From Hypsibius dujardini (taxonomy: Eukaryota; Tardigrada; Eutardigrada; Parachela; Hypsibiidae), in assembly GCA_001579985.1 (NCBI GenBank), contig LRSR01009643.1:1-23422 (forward strand): 23,422 bases of DNA. The letters run 5' to 3'. The notes under the pieces are model-generated. The model was not told where the DNA came from. It searched no databases and saw only the letters and a program-made list of their open reading frames with translations. Below, in pieces: positions 1 through 10,073 of this stretch. The position numbers and the translations under genes are program-made. The first letter of the stretch is position 1, and every line of letters starts with the position of its first letter.

Positions 1-1
1 T

Positions 2-203
2 TTCTTTGAGGGTCTACGGGGTCTGCGCATTCTGCAGACCGAGAATTTGGCGGCAAAAGCGTTGATTTCGCTGGACGTGTCGCGCATGTTTCCGGAATTA
101 AGGTGCGTCGGAGTTCACGAAACGGAAAACCGAAACTGTTCGTGTGCAGACGCGGAGGAGATTGCGGAGTTGACAACCTGGAGAATGGGAGCAACGACGC
201 CAG
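2..203 (+). CDS. LRR-like secreted protein gene copy 1, partial internal exon
   Basis: The open frame runs from the first complete codon (base 2) to a donor reading CCAG|GTAGAG at 203/204, ending in phase 1. The upstream part of the gene lies outside the window. The product has irregular leucine-rich-repeat character (FFEGLRGLRILQTENL, then SRMFPELRCVGVHETENRNC) and a CxC motif (NCSCADAEEI). It is closely matched by exon 2 of the second copy at 19738-20192. Copy 1 reads TGG where copy 2 has a TAG, so this exon stays open through the splice site. The phase fits the acceptor at 1321-1322. An extracellular LRR-type protein is inferred from the leucine spacing and from the signal peptide of the paralogue; I cannot name the family. 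The next exon is frameshifted, so the gene is probably not functional. Confidence 0.55.
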
Positions 204-1322
204 GTAGAGTCTCTAACTTAAGAGCAACCCGGCGCTTTGAAATCACCCAAAAATCTCGCCAGCTGCGGCGACCATGGTAACTCCTTGAGTTGACAAACTT
301 TTATCTTTTTCAGTTTTCAAAAAAAAAATGTCTTTGACGTCATCGGACGTATTCGTCCTTCTCGGACACTCTTTTGATAAGTTTGAATGGCGCATATCTT
401 CTGATTAACTTCGTTTTGCACTTTTCTGATTTAAAAGTATTTAAAATTGCAACCTTCAGAATTCAAAGTTTTCAGCTGACTGTTTTAGTTACAGAGAAAA
501 GTTTGAGAAGCTCAGCGATCCACGTTCATCCCATCCCAAAATAAGTTTTTTTACCGTTCTTCCTCTTTTTCTCTGTAATGCATATTGTTAACTCAAAACG
601 CTGAATTTTGAAGGTTGCAATTTTAAATGCCTATCGGAAAAGTGCAAAACGAGGTTAATCAGAAGATATTTGCCATTCAAATTATCAACAGAGTGCCCGA
701 GAGGGACGGCTATGTCCGATGACGTCATAGGATTTTTTTTGAGAAACTGAAAAGGACAAACAGTTTGCCAATTCAACAAGCAGTCATAAAAAATAGATTG
801 GAACACGACAACAATAATCCATGATCACTGGGGCTGACGACCCGGCGAGATTTAAGGACGATTTCAAAGCGCCGGGTTGCTCTTAAGCAATAAAACAAAT
901 CTGCAGAAAAAAATATAACAAAAAATCTTCGTCAAATTATCTATGGAAGAAAATTAGCATGCACCACCAGACAATCTTCCATAGCCATAACTTTGCGCCG
1001 ATAAACAATATGTTTATTATGAAGACGATAAGCTCTTGCAAGGAACGATTTCTGTTTGAAAAGTAAAAGCTACGCGACCCCAAAATGTTTGCGTTTATTA
1101 GTGACGGATGAATATTTTCTAATACCGTAATGTTTATTTTGATATTACTGTATCAATTAGGTGCAGTCATATCAGAATATTGTATTAATATTAAATGCAA
1201 AAAATAAAAGTGCTAGAGTTTTCACCATATTCTTACCACATTTTCGGTGTAAGGAAAGTGTGTAGCAAATAAAAAGTTTTCAAACAAATTGCTGCGTTTA
1301 GTAATTCTAATTGCTATTGCAG
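204..1322 (+). other. Intron of LRR-like gene copy 1
   Basis: GT donor (GTAGAG) at 204 and AG acceptor (ttgctattgcAG) ending at 1322; both flanking exons agree in phase 1. The intron contains the fold-back element at 222-882. The rest (887-1310) is AT-rich and shows only weak similarity to the corresponding intron of copy 2 (20193-20632), for example gacaatcttccatag against gacaactttctacgg. No other gene is seen inside. Confidence 0.55.
222..882. mobile_element. TTAA-flanked fold-back (long inverted-repeat) MITE
   Basis: The two ends are inverted copies: GAGCAACCCGGCGCTTTGAA at the left and its complement at the right, with 23 perfect terminal bases. Inverted similarity continues inward for about 280-300 bases per arm (about 222-505 against 565-882). 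It includes a tgacgtcatcggac block, a tcttctgattaac block and a ttgcaacctt block in both arms. A short centre of about 60 bases separates them. TTAA lies directly outside each end (218-221 and 883-886), the target duplication typical of piggyBac-type insertion. No coding capacity of its own is seen; the small open frames inside are by-products of the repeat. The terminal sequence differs from the CCCTCT ends of the piggyBac element at 3478, so it belongs to another family. Confidence 0.8.
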
Positions 1323-1746
1323 GTGATCGGGCGCCAACAACAGTTGCGGATCCTCTCCGAAAAGATCTCTATCATGCCTGCACAATCGGAATAAACTGTT
1401 ACCTCAAGGATCCCACGACCGACACTCATACTGCAGTATCCTTCACCGAGGACGTGCGAAAGAAGGCATGCCCTGACTATGGCAAAAGAACTGCGGAAAA
1501 CCTATTAGCGACAACCACCTCGAACTGGTTGGCAAATACCACTTTGCCGTTTGGAACTTCAATAACGAACAACAGCAAACAATTGGACACCTCGTCAGCA
1601 AGTGCTTCAGGGACTTATTCCAGGGTGACATTAGGGTGTTACCTTATCCTGTCCCGGTACTTATGACACGATGCAAAACTTTTTTAGTAAACTCAATTCT
1701 GCATATGCTTCGTACTGCAAGTACCTGCTGGGTCCTTGAGACTTGA
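1323..1746 (+). pseudogene. LRR-like gene copy 1, downstream exon with frameshift
   Basis: The exon starts after AG at 1322 and continues the phase of the preceding exon (GDRAPTTVADPLRKDLYHAC...). It carries conserved cysteines (HAC, INC, KAC) and matches 20633-21000 of copy 2. Around 1476-1500 the sensible frame shifts: the first frame covers up to CPDYGKR, while the second carries KNCGKPISDNHLELVGKYHF and onward through SKCFRDLF and VLPYPVPV to a stop at 1744-1746. Copy 2 shows the same downstream block, also out of frame. I read this as a decayed 3' exon; an unrecognised small intron between the two frames is the alternative. Confidence 0.5.
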
Positions 1747-2119
1747 CCATGGCTTTTTGATTTCTCTTTTTAATGCATGCTTTCAAGCTCGAAACATACA
1801 TTCAACAGATCTCTTTGTGAAAATTAGCAGATTAATTAACACTAGCAGAAATGATGAGTTTTGATGGGTTTTGTGTATTATAAACGCTACAAAGCTCTTT
1901 ATGCATGGCACTGTACGAGTACTCAAGTTTAATTTTAATTTTTGTTTGCCTGTGATATTTTATGCAAATGTCCAGCAACATGAAAAAGACGATGTGAAAT
2001 GAGACGGATCAAAATATAAATACGGTAAGTATTATTTAGCTTCTATGTGGGTTCTTCTTTCTTCACTGAACAACATTTTCAATCTTCGTTTGGCTGACAT
2101 CAACTAGCTCCCATATTTC
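1747..2119. other. AT-rich intergenic stretch
   Basis: No coding frame or repeat could be supported here. A TATA-like string (aaatataaata) at about 2013 is followed by a donor-like GTAAGT, but no exon could be tied to it. Confidence 0.4.
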
Positions 2120-2340
2120 AATTTTGAGCCGTTTTTAGTGTGAGCACAAATTGAATAAAATTTGAGGTAGTGTTTATGGCGCCCCAAGTGTAAAGCAGAC
2201 TGCGATAGTACTCGTGCAATGGAATGGTACACACCACTAACATGCACGAGTGCTTGTGCAGTCTACTCGTACACATACACGGACCAAGGGCATGTACCGC
2301 ACACGTACATGTACATGTACTGTACTCGTACATGTTGTTT
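2120..2340. repeat. Dispersed repeat with ACTCGTGC motifs and GTACAT tracts
   Basis: The segment 2140-2218 is matched in inverted orientation at 18204-18275: TTATGGCGC, CCAA, TGTAAAGCAGA and a TCGTGCA end are shared with few differences. Inside, ACTCGTGC (about 2210) pairs with GCACGAGT (about 2244) as a hairpin. The inner side runs into ACAC and GTACATGTACATGTAC microsatellite-like sequence (2303-2335). The other copy likewise abuts a CA repeat. The open frames here are repeat artefacts. Confidence 0.55.
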
Positions 2341-3473
2341 ACTTCTCTGAGTCACTATTGCTTATATCGGCACGTTATTTTTCTTCGTCGCAGTGTGTTA
2401 TCTTTAAAATGGAATTATTTGTATGAATTTAAATATACTAGCAATCGATGTTACCGATGGAAAGACCGAGGAGCTCAGTCAGTTGTTTTGCGCAAGCAGA
2501 ATCGATGTCTTTAGTTCAGGTATTTTTTATTAGTACTGAGAACGCTGAGAACGAACAGATTTTATTGTTCATTGAGAACCAGTCCCTAAGCTTTCAGACG
2601 TCCATCTTCAGCAACGCTCAAACTTGATATACGCTGTATTCCGAAAGGTAGGGCGCCCTAGACTATACTGGCCAACCATATGCGAGCACTGAATGTAATT
2701 ACCCCGCCCACTACTGTGACAGACATACACATTTTTGATTTCCAGCCACAGCACTGCAACTTAAGAGGACTTCGCTTTTTGGTTTGATTAATTAAAAAAT
2801 TTGATTTTTTTTGCAACAACAACCCTTCAACAACAAAAATAATGGGTAAGTATTTTTTATTTCAGTGCTTTTTTCCCCAGGCGTTTTAGCTATGATATCC
2901 TGTTCTTATGTTACTTCTTGATTACAGTGCACAATCATATTATTTTGGTAATAAAGTTATTTTGTCCCTCGAAATGGCGGTGTTCCACAAAGCAAATTCT
3001 GATGGCTTCCTTCAGTATGCGCCTCAAGTGATATCGAGAACCGGCACCGTAATTCAACATCGTTCACATGACGAGGATGCCTATGATGTAGATTTTACTA
3101 AAACTCTTATTATTCATCGCGTCTTTTACCCGTTTTGCATATTCTCGTGGATCCGGATTCGACATCAACAAGCGCATTTGGCGTTACTTCAAGCTTAAAG
3201 ATTAGAATGATGTAGCCATCGCATCAATTTCAGAAGTTAGTCGGGAGACGATCCACACAAAAATTAAGCAGTTCCAGTTAGTAAATGAAGTACAAGTGTG
3301 TGGCGTGATATCAACGCATAAAGATCGTATATATGTAGCTTAAATAATAAAATTGTTTGTCGTTTTTGTTGAAAGTTGGAATATATAAACTAATTGGGAT
3401 ACAAAATTGGTGGCCGAAGAGGGATCACAACTCATAAGAGGATATGCGTACAAGCGGTTTACTAAAGATGTGA
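2341..3473. other. Intergenic region without supported gene
   Basis: The longest frame (2908-3198, 96 codons with an ATG) has no recognisable domain and is low in support. An ATG directly before a strong donor (ATGG|GTAAGT, about 2841-2849) could be a tiny first exon, but no partner exon was found. Otherwise AT-rich with no repeat detected by eye. Confidence 0.35.
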
Positions 3474-4750
3474 TTAACCCTCTAAGTGCCGGTCAGCTTC
3501 CACTGGCTTATTTTTGGTTACAAAAGCGATTCACTGGCTGAGTTTTTGGTCTTTTCGGTTGCGTTTTGTCCTTTGATTATGTCAACAAATAGGATTTCGA
3601 ATTCCAAAAAGAAAATTTGAAAAAACCTTCTGGAAGTGGTGAGTATCAGTTAAGCCAACATTGGCTTAAACTTGGACGATATTTGCCTTGGCGCCTGCAA
3701 CTTTTTCAGCACAAAGTTTCCCTAAACGAAATCAAACAGAGTCCTAGCTTACTCAGATACGTAGCAAAATCAATTGAGAGGTCAATAATTGGACATAGGG
3801 GAGCGGAATTAATAACTGATAAACATCAGGTGTTAGGTCTACCAACAGGAAGTTTGGTAGGTAACAAGTTTATTAGACTGAATGTAGGAATAGGTAGAGA
3901 AGAAAACTGGAAGAAAGGAAAGAAGAAGTAAAACTGCCACTTAAAACTAGTAAAACATCTGATTATATAGTAAAGTGTTAACTATAGATTTGATAGTAAA
4001 TAGCACACACATCAGAATTACATACAAGTAATTAGCTGCGGCAGCAGAATAGGGTTAATAGGGTAGATAGAGTTACTAAGTAAGTAAGGTATTAACGAGT
4101 CAAATAGCTGTGATGATTGGATATGAGGACTTGTTGGGCGTGGTCCAACACAGGAAACCATTTCGTCGCTGCCCAATGATTCGATGCGCTACCATTTGGC
4201 GCAACCATGTGACCGACAACTTGTAACGGGCCACACTGTGTTGGTGGTTGAGCTTTAGCCTTTCTTCATGCACCATTTGGAGCAATTCCTTCTCGACCGT
4301 CGCCTCTCGTTAGATTTACATCTTCCTGCTAATGTATAACAGCTTGAAGGACAGACTAGTTGGATTTTCTTGAACGACATGGTGGCAGATGACGTCGGAC
4401 TGTTGCGCGCGGCATTTTAGGCGAAGGGGTACGGCTTGCATCTCTTTCATTTCATTTCCCAGCCATTTCAGGTGGTCTCCTTTCACAGGCTGGAATTTCC
4501 ACAGGCTCTACCGAATTTTGTGGCGGAATCGGCGGGTGGGAAAATTGGAGCTGCGGCACGATTTGCCGTCTATCCAGCAATGAGCTTCAAGATCCAGGTG
4601 GGAAAACAGTTCCTCATGGAGACAAGGGCTAGATTGGTTGTTTTACGAGCACCGTGAGCTCTATCAAGCAATCAAGAAATGATTTGGAACACATTTCAAC
4701 ATTTTCTTGACCACCCCCTAAACTGTATGTACGTTGGACTACTGCTTTAG

Positions 4751-5985
4751 ATGGGCATTTTTAAGGACGCTATCGTGTCTCTGCAGGATTTTTGGTCTAC
4801 TGTAGATGGACGATGTAGACGGTTTTGCGGCTGCTTGAGTATTGGGGGGAAGAAATCGGGCCGGAATCTGATTACGGATAATTTTTTTACTGGCGTGGAG
4901 CTTGCGGAGGAGCTTTTGTCTCGCAATATTACTCTCATCGGCACAACTTGAAAAAATCGAGGCGAGATTCCCCGCAACTTTATGCCGGGACCCTTGAAAG
5001 ACCGCCCCCTTCTCATTTTTCTTTTTGAATTCACCAAGGATTTTACCATAGTTTCCTATGTTTGCCGGCCTCGCAAATGCGTTATGCTTCTGAGTTCTCA
5101 GCTTTACAGCATCCAGTTTGACGCCGACACCATAGAGAAGAAGCCGTAAATCATCAAGCTCTACAATGCTACCAAGTCAGGAGTAGACACTATGGATCAG
5201 CTTGTTGGGACTTACAGCGTTCGGCGTAAGACGAACAGATAGCCAATGTCTTTTTTCAACGACATGGTGAGTAAAATACCCACCGGTATTGAGGAAGTGG
5301 ATAAGTTTTGCTTGTTTATAGCTCGATTCATTGATTTATCACTCGGAACATATTAAATTTAGCGCAAAGTTGTTCGAACGATTTATTGATTGACTAACTT
5401 ACATATAATCCTTGTAACATTCGATGGATTTTTGATTGATAAGAAGTGAATTTGCATTTGTATTTTTTGTTTGGCGATCGATTGATTGATTGATTGATCA
5501 TGCATGCTTCCATTTTTTCAGTCAACCAACGACTGCACATACTATTTCTCTAGCTGGATATCTGTGCGCTGAATGTGTACGTGATTTGGACGGAACTGAA
5601 TCCTCAGTGGAACAAATCCACTTCCCGACGCCGCTGTGAATTATTGAAGGAGCTGGGAACAGAGCCCGTGAAGCCGTTCGTCGAATCCACAAGTTCGAAA
5701 ATCCCGAGTCTCTCTCATGTATCAAAGCGAACCATAAAAAAAATGATGGCTAGTCCAAGGTCACAGGAAACTTCAATTTCCAAGTCGAATCCGTCTTCTG
5801 CCGAAAAAGGAAAACGCAAACGGTGCGTGCACTGCACCTCCTATCGCCAGTCTTGGGCATTTTGCTCTTCTTGCGTGCAAAATGTTTGTAGCGAGCACTC
5901 GGAAAAATCTACGACTGTTTTGTGCAAGGCCTGCATCTGTGTTATTTCTGTTTTTTTTTGCATTTGGATAATGTTCTGTATTTAG
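4751..5985 (+). pseudogene. piggyBac transposase (DDE_Tnp_1_7 type), decayed
   Basis: The C-terminal half of a piggyBac transposase is visible. GRNLITDNFFTGVELAEELL contains the second catalytic aspartate. KNRGEIPRNF follows, then SGVDTMDQLVGTYSVRRKT with the third catalytic aspartate. After an intron come LDICALNVYVIW and a cysteine/histidine-rich zinc-binding tail (CVHC, CSSC, CSEH, CKAC) at about 5824-5936, as in the family's C-terminal domain. Damage: a frameshift near 4840-4850, a TGA at 4949, a TAA at about 5146 and a TAG replacing the tryptophan of the RRKTRRWP-type motif at about 5241. The tail after the intron is still open for about 140 codons. Confidence 0.85.
5267..5553 (+). other. 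Intron inside the piggyBac transposase
   Basis: A phase-0 GT-AG intron. The donor follows FFNDM (gacatg|GTGAGT) and the acceptor precedes LDICAL (tttctctAG|ctggat). Joining the two restores the continuous NML/LDIxALNxY segment known in piggyBac transposases. The intron includes a (GATT)n tract at about 5476-5500. Confidence 0.75.
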
Positions 5986-6365
5986 TTTACTGATTGGTTG
6001 GCAGATTGATGCCAGTTGTAGTTTCAAGTGCTCTCCAGCGTTGATTGATCGATTTTATAAACATTAATCAGTGCGTCTGTTGGGTTCTTTGTGTAGTCAT
6101 AATATCCTTGAAACAATTTCTTCTCAGAATTTTCGCTGCCATCATTTAAAATTTGGCCAATTCGTTGAGGAACATGCGGAAGATTTGAGCGAGCAAAACT
6201 GTTTACGTTACCATGTAACCTATAGCGAAAAGCGCTACCAAAAAAGGTGACAAATAATTCGCGTCGTCCACCCGCGAATCATTGAGTACTTTCCCTTCAT
6301 TGAGCCAAGTTTGGCTGACCCAGCACTACCCGTATACCTAAAACACCCGGCTACCAGAGGGTTAA

Positions 6366-6756
6366 TCAATCCATTGAACATACTCGTTCAAACAATTTAC
6401 CAAATACGAAATCAAACAAGCAATCGAAAATATATATATCAACCTTTTTTCCAGACGGCAGTAAATGCTGTTGAAAGTGTATGGATTTTTGTTACTCCTT
6501 TCAGTTCCGTATTTGCGATATGAGCGACTGGGATTTGGATGCATATGTTTGTGGAATACTGGAGCAAAACGTTGGAACGAGAGGAAAAACAATGCAATGA
6601 TCTCTGAATCCTTCCCGCCATTGCTGCCGACGTAGCTGCAGCCACAGGGAAGAATGCTTCATAATGCTTCAGACAAACTACTCAACTTGTTTCAGCAAAT
6701 CGCTGGCGTCACCTTAGCCGAACAGGGCGGCGATTTTCCACCAACCACCACATCTA
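6366..6756. other. Spacer between the piggyBac and mariner elements
   Basis: About 390 bases between two transposon ends. The frames of 60-76 codons on both strands overlap each other, have no recognisable motif and look like chance open frames. Confidence 0.4.
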
Positions 6757-8067
6757 CCAGATGCGGGACTCATTTTGGCACAAACTTCGCCTTCTTTTTT
6801 ATTCACAAAATTTCGTCAAAACATTATTAAAAATTACCAAAAAATAAAGAAATAATTTTTCTACAGGAAAAAAGAGATTTTACTCAATATGAGAACCTTT
6901 AACCTTTTTCACCTTGCGAACCCAGGACATCCAGGAATTGATGCTGTTTTGAATCACATGCAGCGAAATCACCTACCATTCGTCTTTCAATATCTTGGCT
7001 AATCGGTTAAAGCTGAAGATCAGTTTGTGTTAATTGACACGCTTTTTCAGTAAGCTCCACACATAATATTCGAGGGGACGGAGATCGGAGATTTTGCGCG
7101 GGATATCGGCGTTCGGAATGAAGCAAGGGACTTTTCCTTTAAAAAGGCCTGCACATTTCCTGCCGCGTGGCACGATGGCTTGTCCTCATATAAAATTGTT
7201 GAATTCGTTTTCAGACTGTAGGAAAGGTTTTCCAGCATCGGTTTTAGGCAGCTGTCCTTTTAATTATGCTGGTTGAGGCTGAAACTAGATCTCGAAACAA
7301 CGAGGGGAGTTCGACCGGAAAAAGAAACAGCGCCAAAAGCCATCGCGCACAAAGCTGTCTTGGGGAATTGCTTGAACTTCTTTCCAATGTTAATTGTCTC
7401 GAGCGAATATCCGTAACATCGTTTGTTTAGATGATTAAAATATTTGCCAACACAAATGTTTCAATAGTCCAAGAAGAGCATGTTGGGAACGTTCGACATC
7501 CGGGTGGTCTTGTGGAGATTCATGACGCATTTCCGCCGCGTTTCCTTTTGGGTCTTGTGGATGAGATTGCGCTTGATTTTCTTGAAGCATTTTATGTTCC
7601 TATCTTGCAGATGAGACTGCACAGTGCTTTTGTCCAGTTGGTGAGCGTTGGCCACAAAACGGAAGCAGTGATGGGCTCTTCCGTTGGTCAGCATTCGCAT
7701 CATGCGTCGCACCATTGCCAGCGTCAGTTTTCGCATGGGCTGCTTCTTCGGCTTTTTCGCCTTCCGCCGCGCCTTTCTGGCATTTTCCGATGCGAAACGA
7801 TAAATACTACGTTTTGAGACCTTGGTCTGTACCATTTTTGCAATATGAGGTTTCGAAACGCCTCTGGAGAGCCAGGACACAATGAGATTTTGGATCTCTT
7901 CACTAATCATCTTCCCGCTCTTTCAAATGTAAACAAATAAAATTTCCTCTCTGTGAGTGATGGAGGGGCTTTTGTTTCTCAATTGAATGCTCACTTACTC
8001 AAATCGGCCAGCGCGCGCGCTTGCTGTCCTCCTTTTCATTTTGTGCCAAAATGAACCCCGCACGGAG
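6757..8067 (-). mobile_element. Tc1/mariner element, copy A, inactive
   Basis: Inverted ends: TGCGGGACTCATTTTGGCAC (from 6762) and, reverse-complemented, TGCGGGGTTCATTTTGGCAC at the right side (ending about 8062). A TA dinucleotide sits at 6755-6756 and 8068-8069, giving an element of about 1.31 kb, the usual size of a mariner. The transposase reads on the minus strand (6886-7910). The same terminal sequence occurs at the start of copy B (10074). Confidence 0.8.
6886..7910 (-). pseudogene. Tc1/mariner transposase, copy A
   Basis: It starts at an ATG (7908-7910). The first 149 codons stay open: a helix-turn-helix DNA-binding region (ISEEIQNLIVSWLSRGVSKP), a basic stretch (ARKARRKAKKPKK) and the approach to the first catalytic aspartate (NMLFLDY, where the family has FSDE). 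A stop follows at 7461-7463. Downstream, out-of-frame pieces recall family motifs: CAMAFGAVSFSGRTPLVV, EDKPSCHAAxNVQAFLKEK (second catalytic region) and SDLRPLEYYVWSLLKKRV (third catalytic region). The protein would be of normal length, about 340 residues, but stops and frameshifts leave it dead. Confidence 0.8.
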
Positions 8068-9090
8068 TACGTCGCTCCGGCATCAGCTCCGCAAAATCCG
8101 AAGACAATGGGTCATCGACGGATGTCGCTTACGGCTGCGCTGGCTACTGAGACCGCTGTTTACGGGAAAAAACTCGAGGGATGAGCCATTTGCGATAAAT
8201 TTTGGCCTGTACTCCCGGAATATGAAGGAACTGTTCGAGGTTAACTCAAAGAAGCGGCGTAGATAAAGTAGTGCAGCTGCAGAAAGAGGCGGTAGCGGGG
8301 ATACCGCTGCTGAAAGAGACCGCACAAAGAGGGACAACGGAGTGCTAAAGTTCGCTCATCGACCACCCTTACGCCACCGGGCTCAGTTCCATGTATGCCT
8401 ATACACTGGAACTCATTGGATGCCTCCAATAATAAGGAGATGCAACCTCGGTCGGAACCGACAATGACGACAAAGCTGTGGATTTAATTGGAAGGCCTAT
8501 TCAACGCAGCACGGCTCTCCGACACCGATTAAGCTAAAACTAAGCATGCATTCCTACTGCCCATCTGCAGTCTCTTACGAAATTAGGCGAGGGAGGAGCA
8601 GTGCAGATTATGCGAAAAAGAATTTAACAGCACCGAATGTAAATAGGCAAAAACTCGGCACATAAAAAAATGTGAAGTCAGCTGTTATAAAATGTTGTTG
8701 TCGTCGAGTTCACCATTTCATTTAAAAAAACCTTTTGGAATGGCTTGCAATGTCATTGAAAGCGAGCAGCAATGCTGTTGCAATAATTTTGTTTGCAACA
8801 TCCATAACAATCACAAGTGTATGCGCTTACATAAGAAAAACTTTCACTACAGTGACGTCAGGATTTTTGGGAATAGCAATTTGGTAATTTCTGCTTTTCT
8901 AGAGGTAATTTGCTTGGCGAATGAAAATAACTAATCAAATAATTAACCGTGTTATCTTTTGCGGCAAGAATTTTTTGAGAGTGGCGGTACCGGAGTTGTG
9001 CATCGTCATTCCACTTCTTTGTCAGTAAAGAGTTGCATTAGTTGTTGATTCCACGGAGTGTTCGTGAACGCGCAATTTCCCCCGAGGATA
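8068..9090. other. Intergenic stretch without supported gene
   Basis: An 80-codon frame at 8692-8934 begins with an ATG and holds a cysteine/histidine-rich segment (QQCCCNNFVCNIHNNHKC), but I recognise no family. Other frames (8021-8266 plus, 8083-8337 and 8241-8429 minus) overlap one another and are probably chance. Confidence 0.35.
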
Positions 9091-9094
9091 CGTT

Positions 9095-9346
9095 TTGCCA
9101 TACCGTGCCTCGGCAGGATTTAATGCTAGTACCCTCGGACTCCGGGTGCCTGCCGACATTCACTACATTGGTTCAAACACTTTTCCAGCCAACACGTCGG
9201 TCTCTGTTCTGGCAGAGACATCGCCTTCACAATTGCCACTAGGCGTGAATTCTGACAAGTCGGATGACGATGATTTTTTCACGAAGGATTTTGAGGTCTT
9301 TATCATGTCCGATACCGAGGGCAACACCATACCCAACGCGGCGTAA
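9095..9346 (+). CDS. Short acidic open frame within repeat X
   Basis: An ATG-started frame of 83 codons ending in SDKSDDDDFFTKDFEVFIMSDTEGNTIP. The second X copy encodes VSVPAETSPSRLLLGVNSDE and, after a frameshift, VIMLDTEGNTIP followed by a stop at the matching place. Conservation of frame and stop suggests this was the C-terminus of a real protein, either a transposon protein or a captured host exon. I do not recognise the family. Probably not expressed as a stand-alone gene. Confidence 0.3.
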   Translation: MPYRASAGFNASTLGLRVPADIHYIGSNTFPANTSVSVLAETSPSQLPLGVNSDKSDDDDFFTKDFEVFIMSDTEGNTIPNAA

Positions 9347-9811
9347 GCCGTGATGTAAACAATGAAGCATCAACTAATTAACCAAATTAATATCTTAAGT
9401 CATTGGATCGATCGATGGAATTACAAAATTTGTAGTTTTTTGTGTGGGCCGAACATGGAGCAAATCAAAAAATCAATCTAATTTTTAATCACCAATGTTC
9501 CCGGTCACATGGTCGATTTACTGAAAGACTCCTGACATTTAAAGCATTATTATAGGCGTTTTAAGTCCATTTTGCGCCACAAGGTGATGGCTCTTGGTAG
9601 CATCAAGAAAATCGTTCTTCCCAAGAACGGCCCGACGACTTTTCGGGAGATGCTAGAGTCTAGTTTGGATTTTATTGCGGAAAAGGAATGGAAAATGTTG
9701 ACGAAAGTCGCCATGGAGTCAGCACGGCTGATAAATGCTTGTCTTCCACGTAGCAGACAATGAGATTGCGAATCAGTCTCTGCGTTAGTGCTAAATTCAA
9801 AAGTTTTTCGA
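9170..9811 (+). repeat. Repeat X, copy 1, left part
   Basis: Matches 16500-17090 over its length in the same orientation, with scattered substitutions and small indels. Shared blocks include GGCAGAGACATCGCCTTC, GGCGTGAATTCTGAC, the ATCGATCGATGG region, GTGTGGGCC and GCATCAAGAAAATCGTTCTT. It includes the end of a short acidic open frame (9095-9346) whose last residues (DTEGNTIP) are also recoverable in copy 2. Similarity stops near 9811 (tttttcgatcg) and resumes at about 11214, so later DNA was inserted here. Confidence 0.75.
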
Positions 9812-10073
9812 TCGTTTTTTAACCAATCGTATGCTTCATAGTTTGCGTAAACAATCGAGAGCCTTATACTTGACTCCGAAGGACTAGGTTTTTTGTTTAC
9901 TCCTAACTAACCTTGTGGAATTCTACGTCGTTGCTCGGCCAGCCGTTACTATATCTACCATTCCGCCGCAAAAGTCAGTTATTGCATCAGCTTCTTTGCA
10001 TTTGCTATTGCACCTTTGTCACAAATCGCGTCATAAAACGTTTTATTATTCAATATTTTATTGCTTTAGCTTA

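Larger units (their letters stand above)
3478..6361 (+). mobile_element. piggyBac element, complete ends, inactive
   Basis: The left end reads TTAA then CCCTCTAAGTGCCGG at 3474-3492. The right end, reverse-complemented, reads CCCTCTGGTAGCCGG, followed by TTAA at 6362-6365. These are piggyBac-style terminal repeats (starting CCC) with the diagnostic TTAA target duplication. The 2884-bp element carries a plus-strand transposase remnant at 4751-5985. The segment 3600-4740 before it has no recognisable transposase sequence, so the N-terminal half is too decayed, divergent or replaced to see. Premature stops in the catalytic part make the copy non-autonomous. Confidence 0.85.

Noticed and set aside
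588-806. Minus-strand 72-codon frame
   Set aside because: Lies wholly inside the right arm of the fold-back element; a by-product of the repeat, non-coding.
2118-2514. Cysteine/histidine/threonine-rich frames on both strands
   Set aside because: Produced by GTACAT/ACTCGT simple repeats; both strands open at once.
7431-7817. 128-codon plus-strand frame
   Set aside because: Antisense to the mariner copy A transposase, which has clear family motifs on the minus strand.
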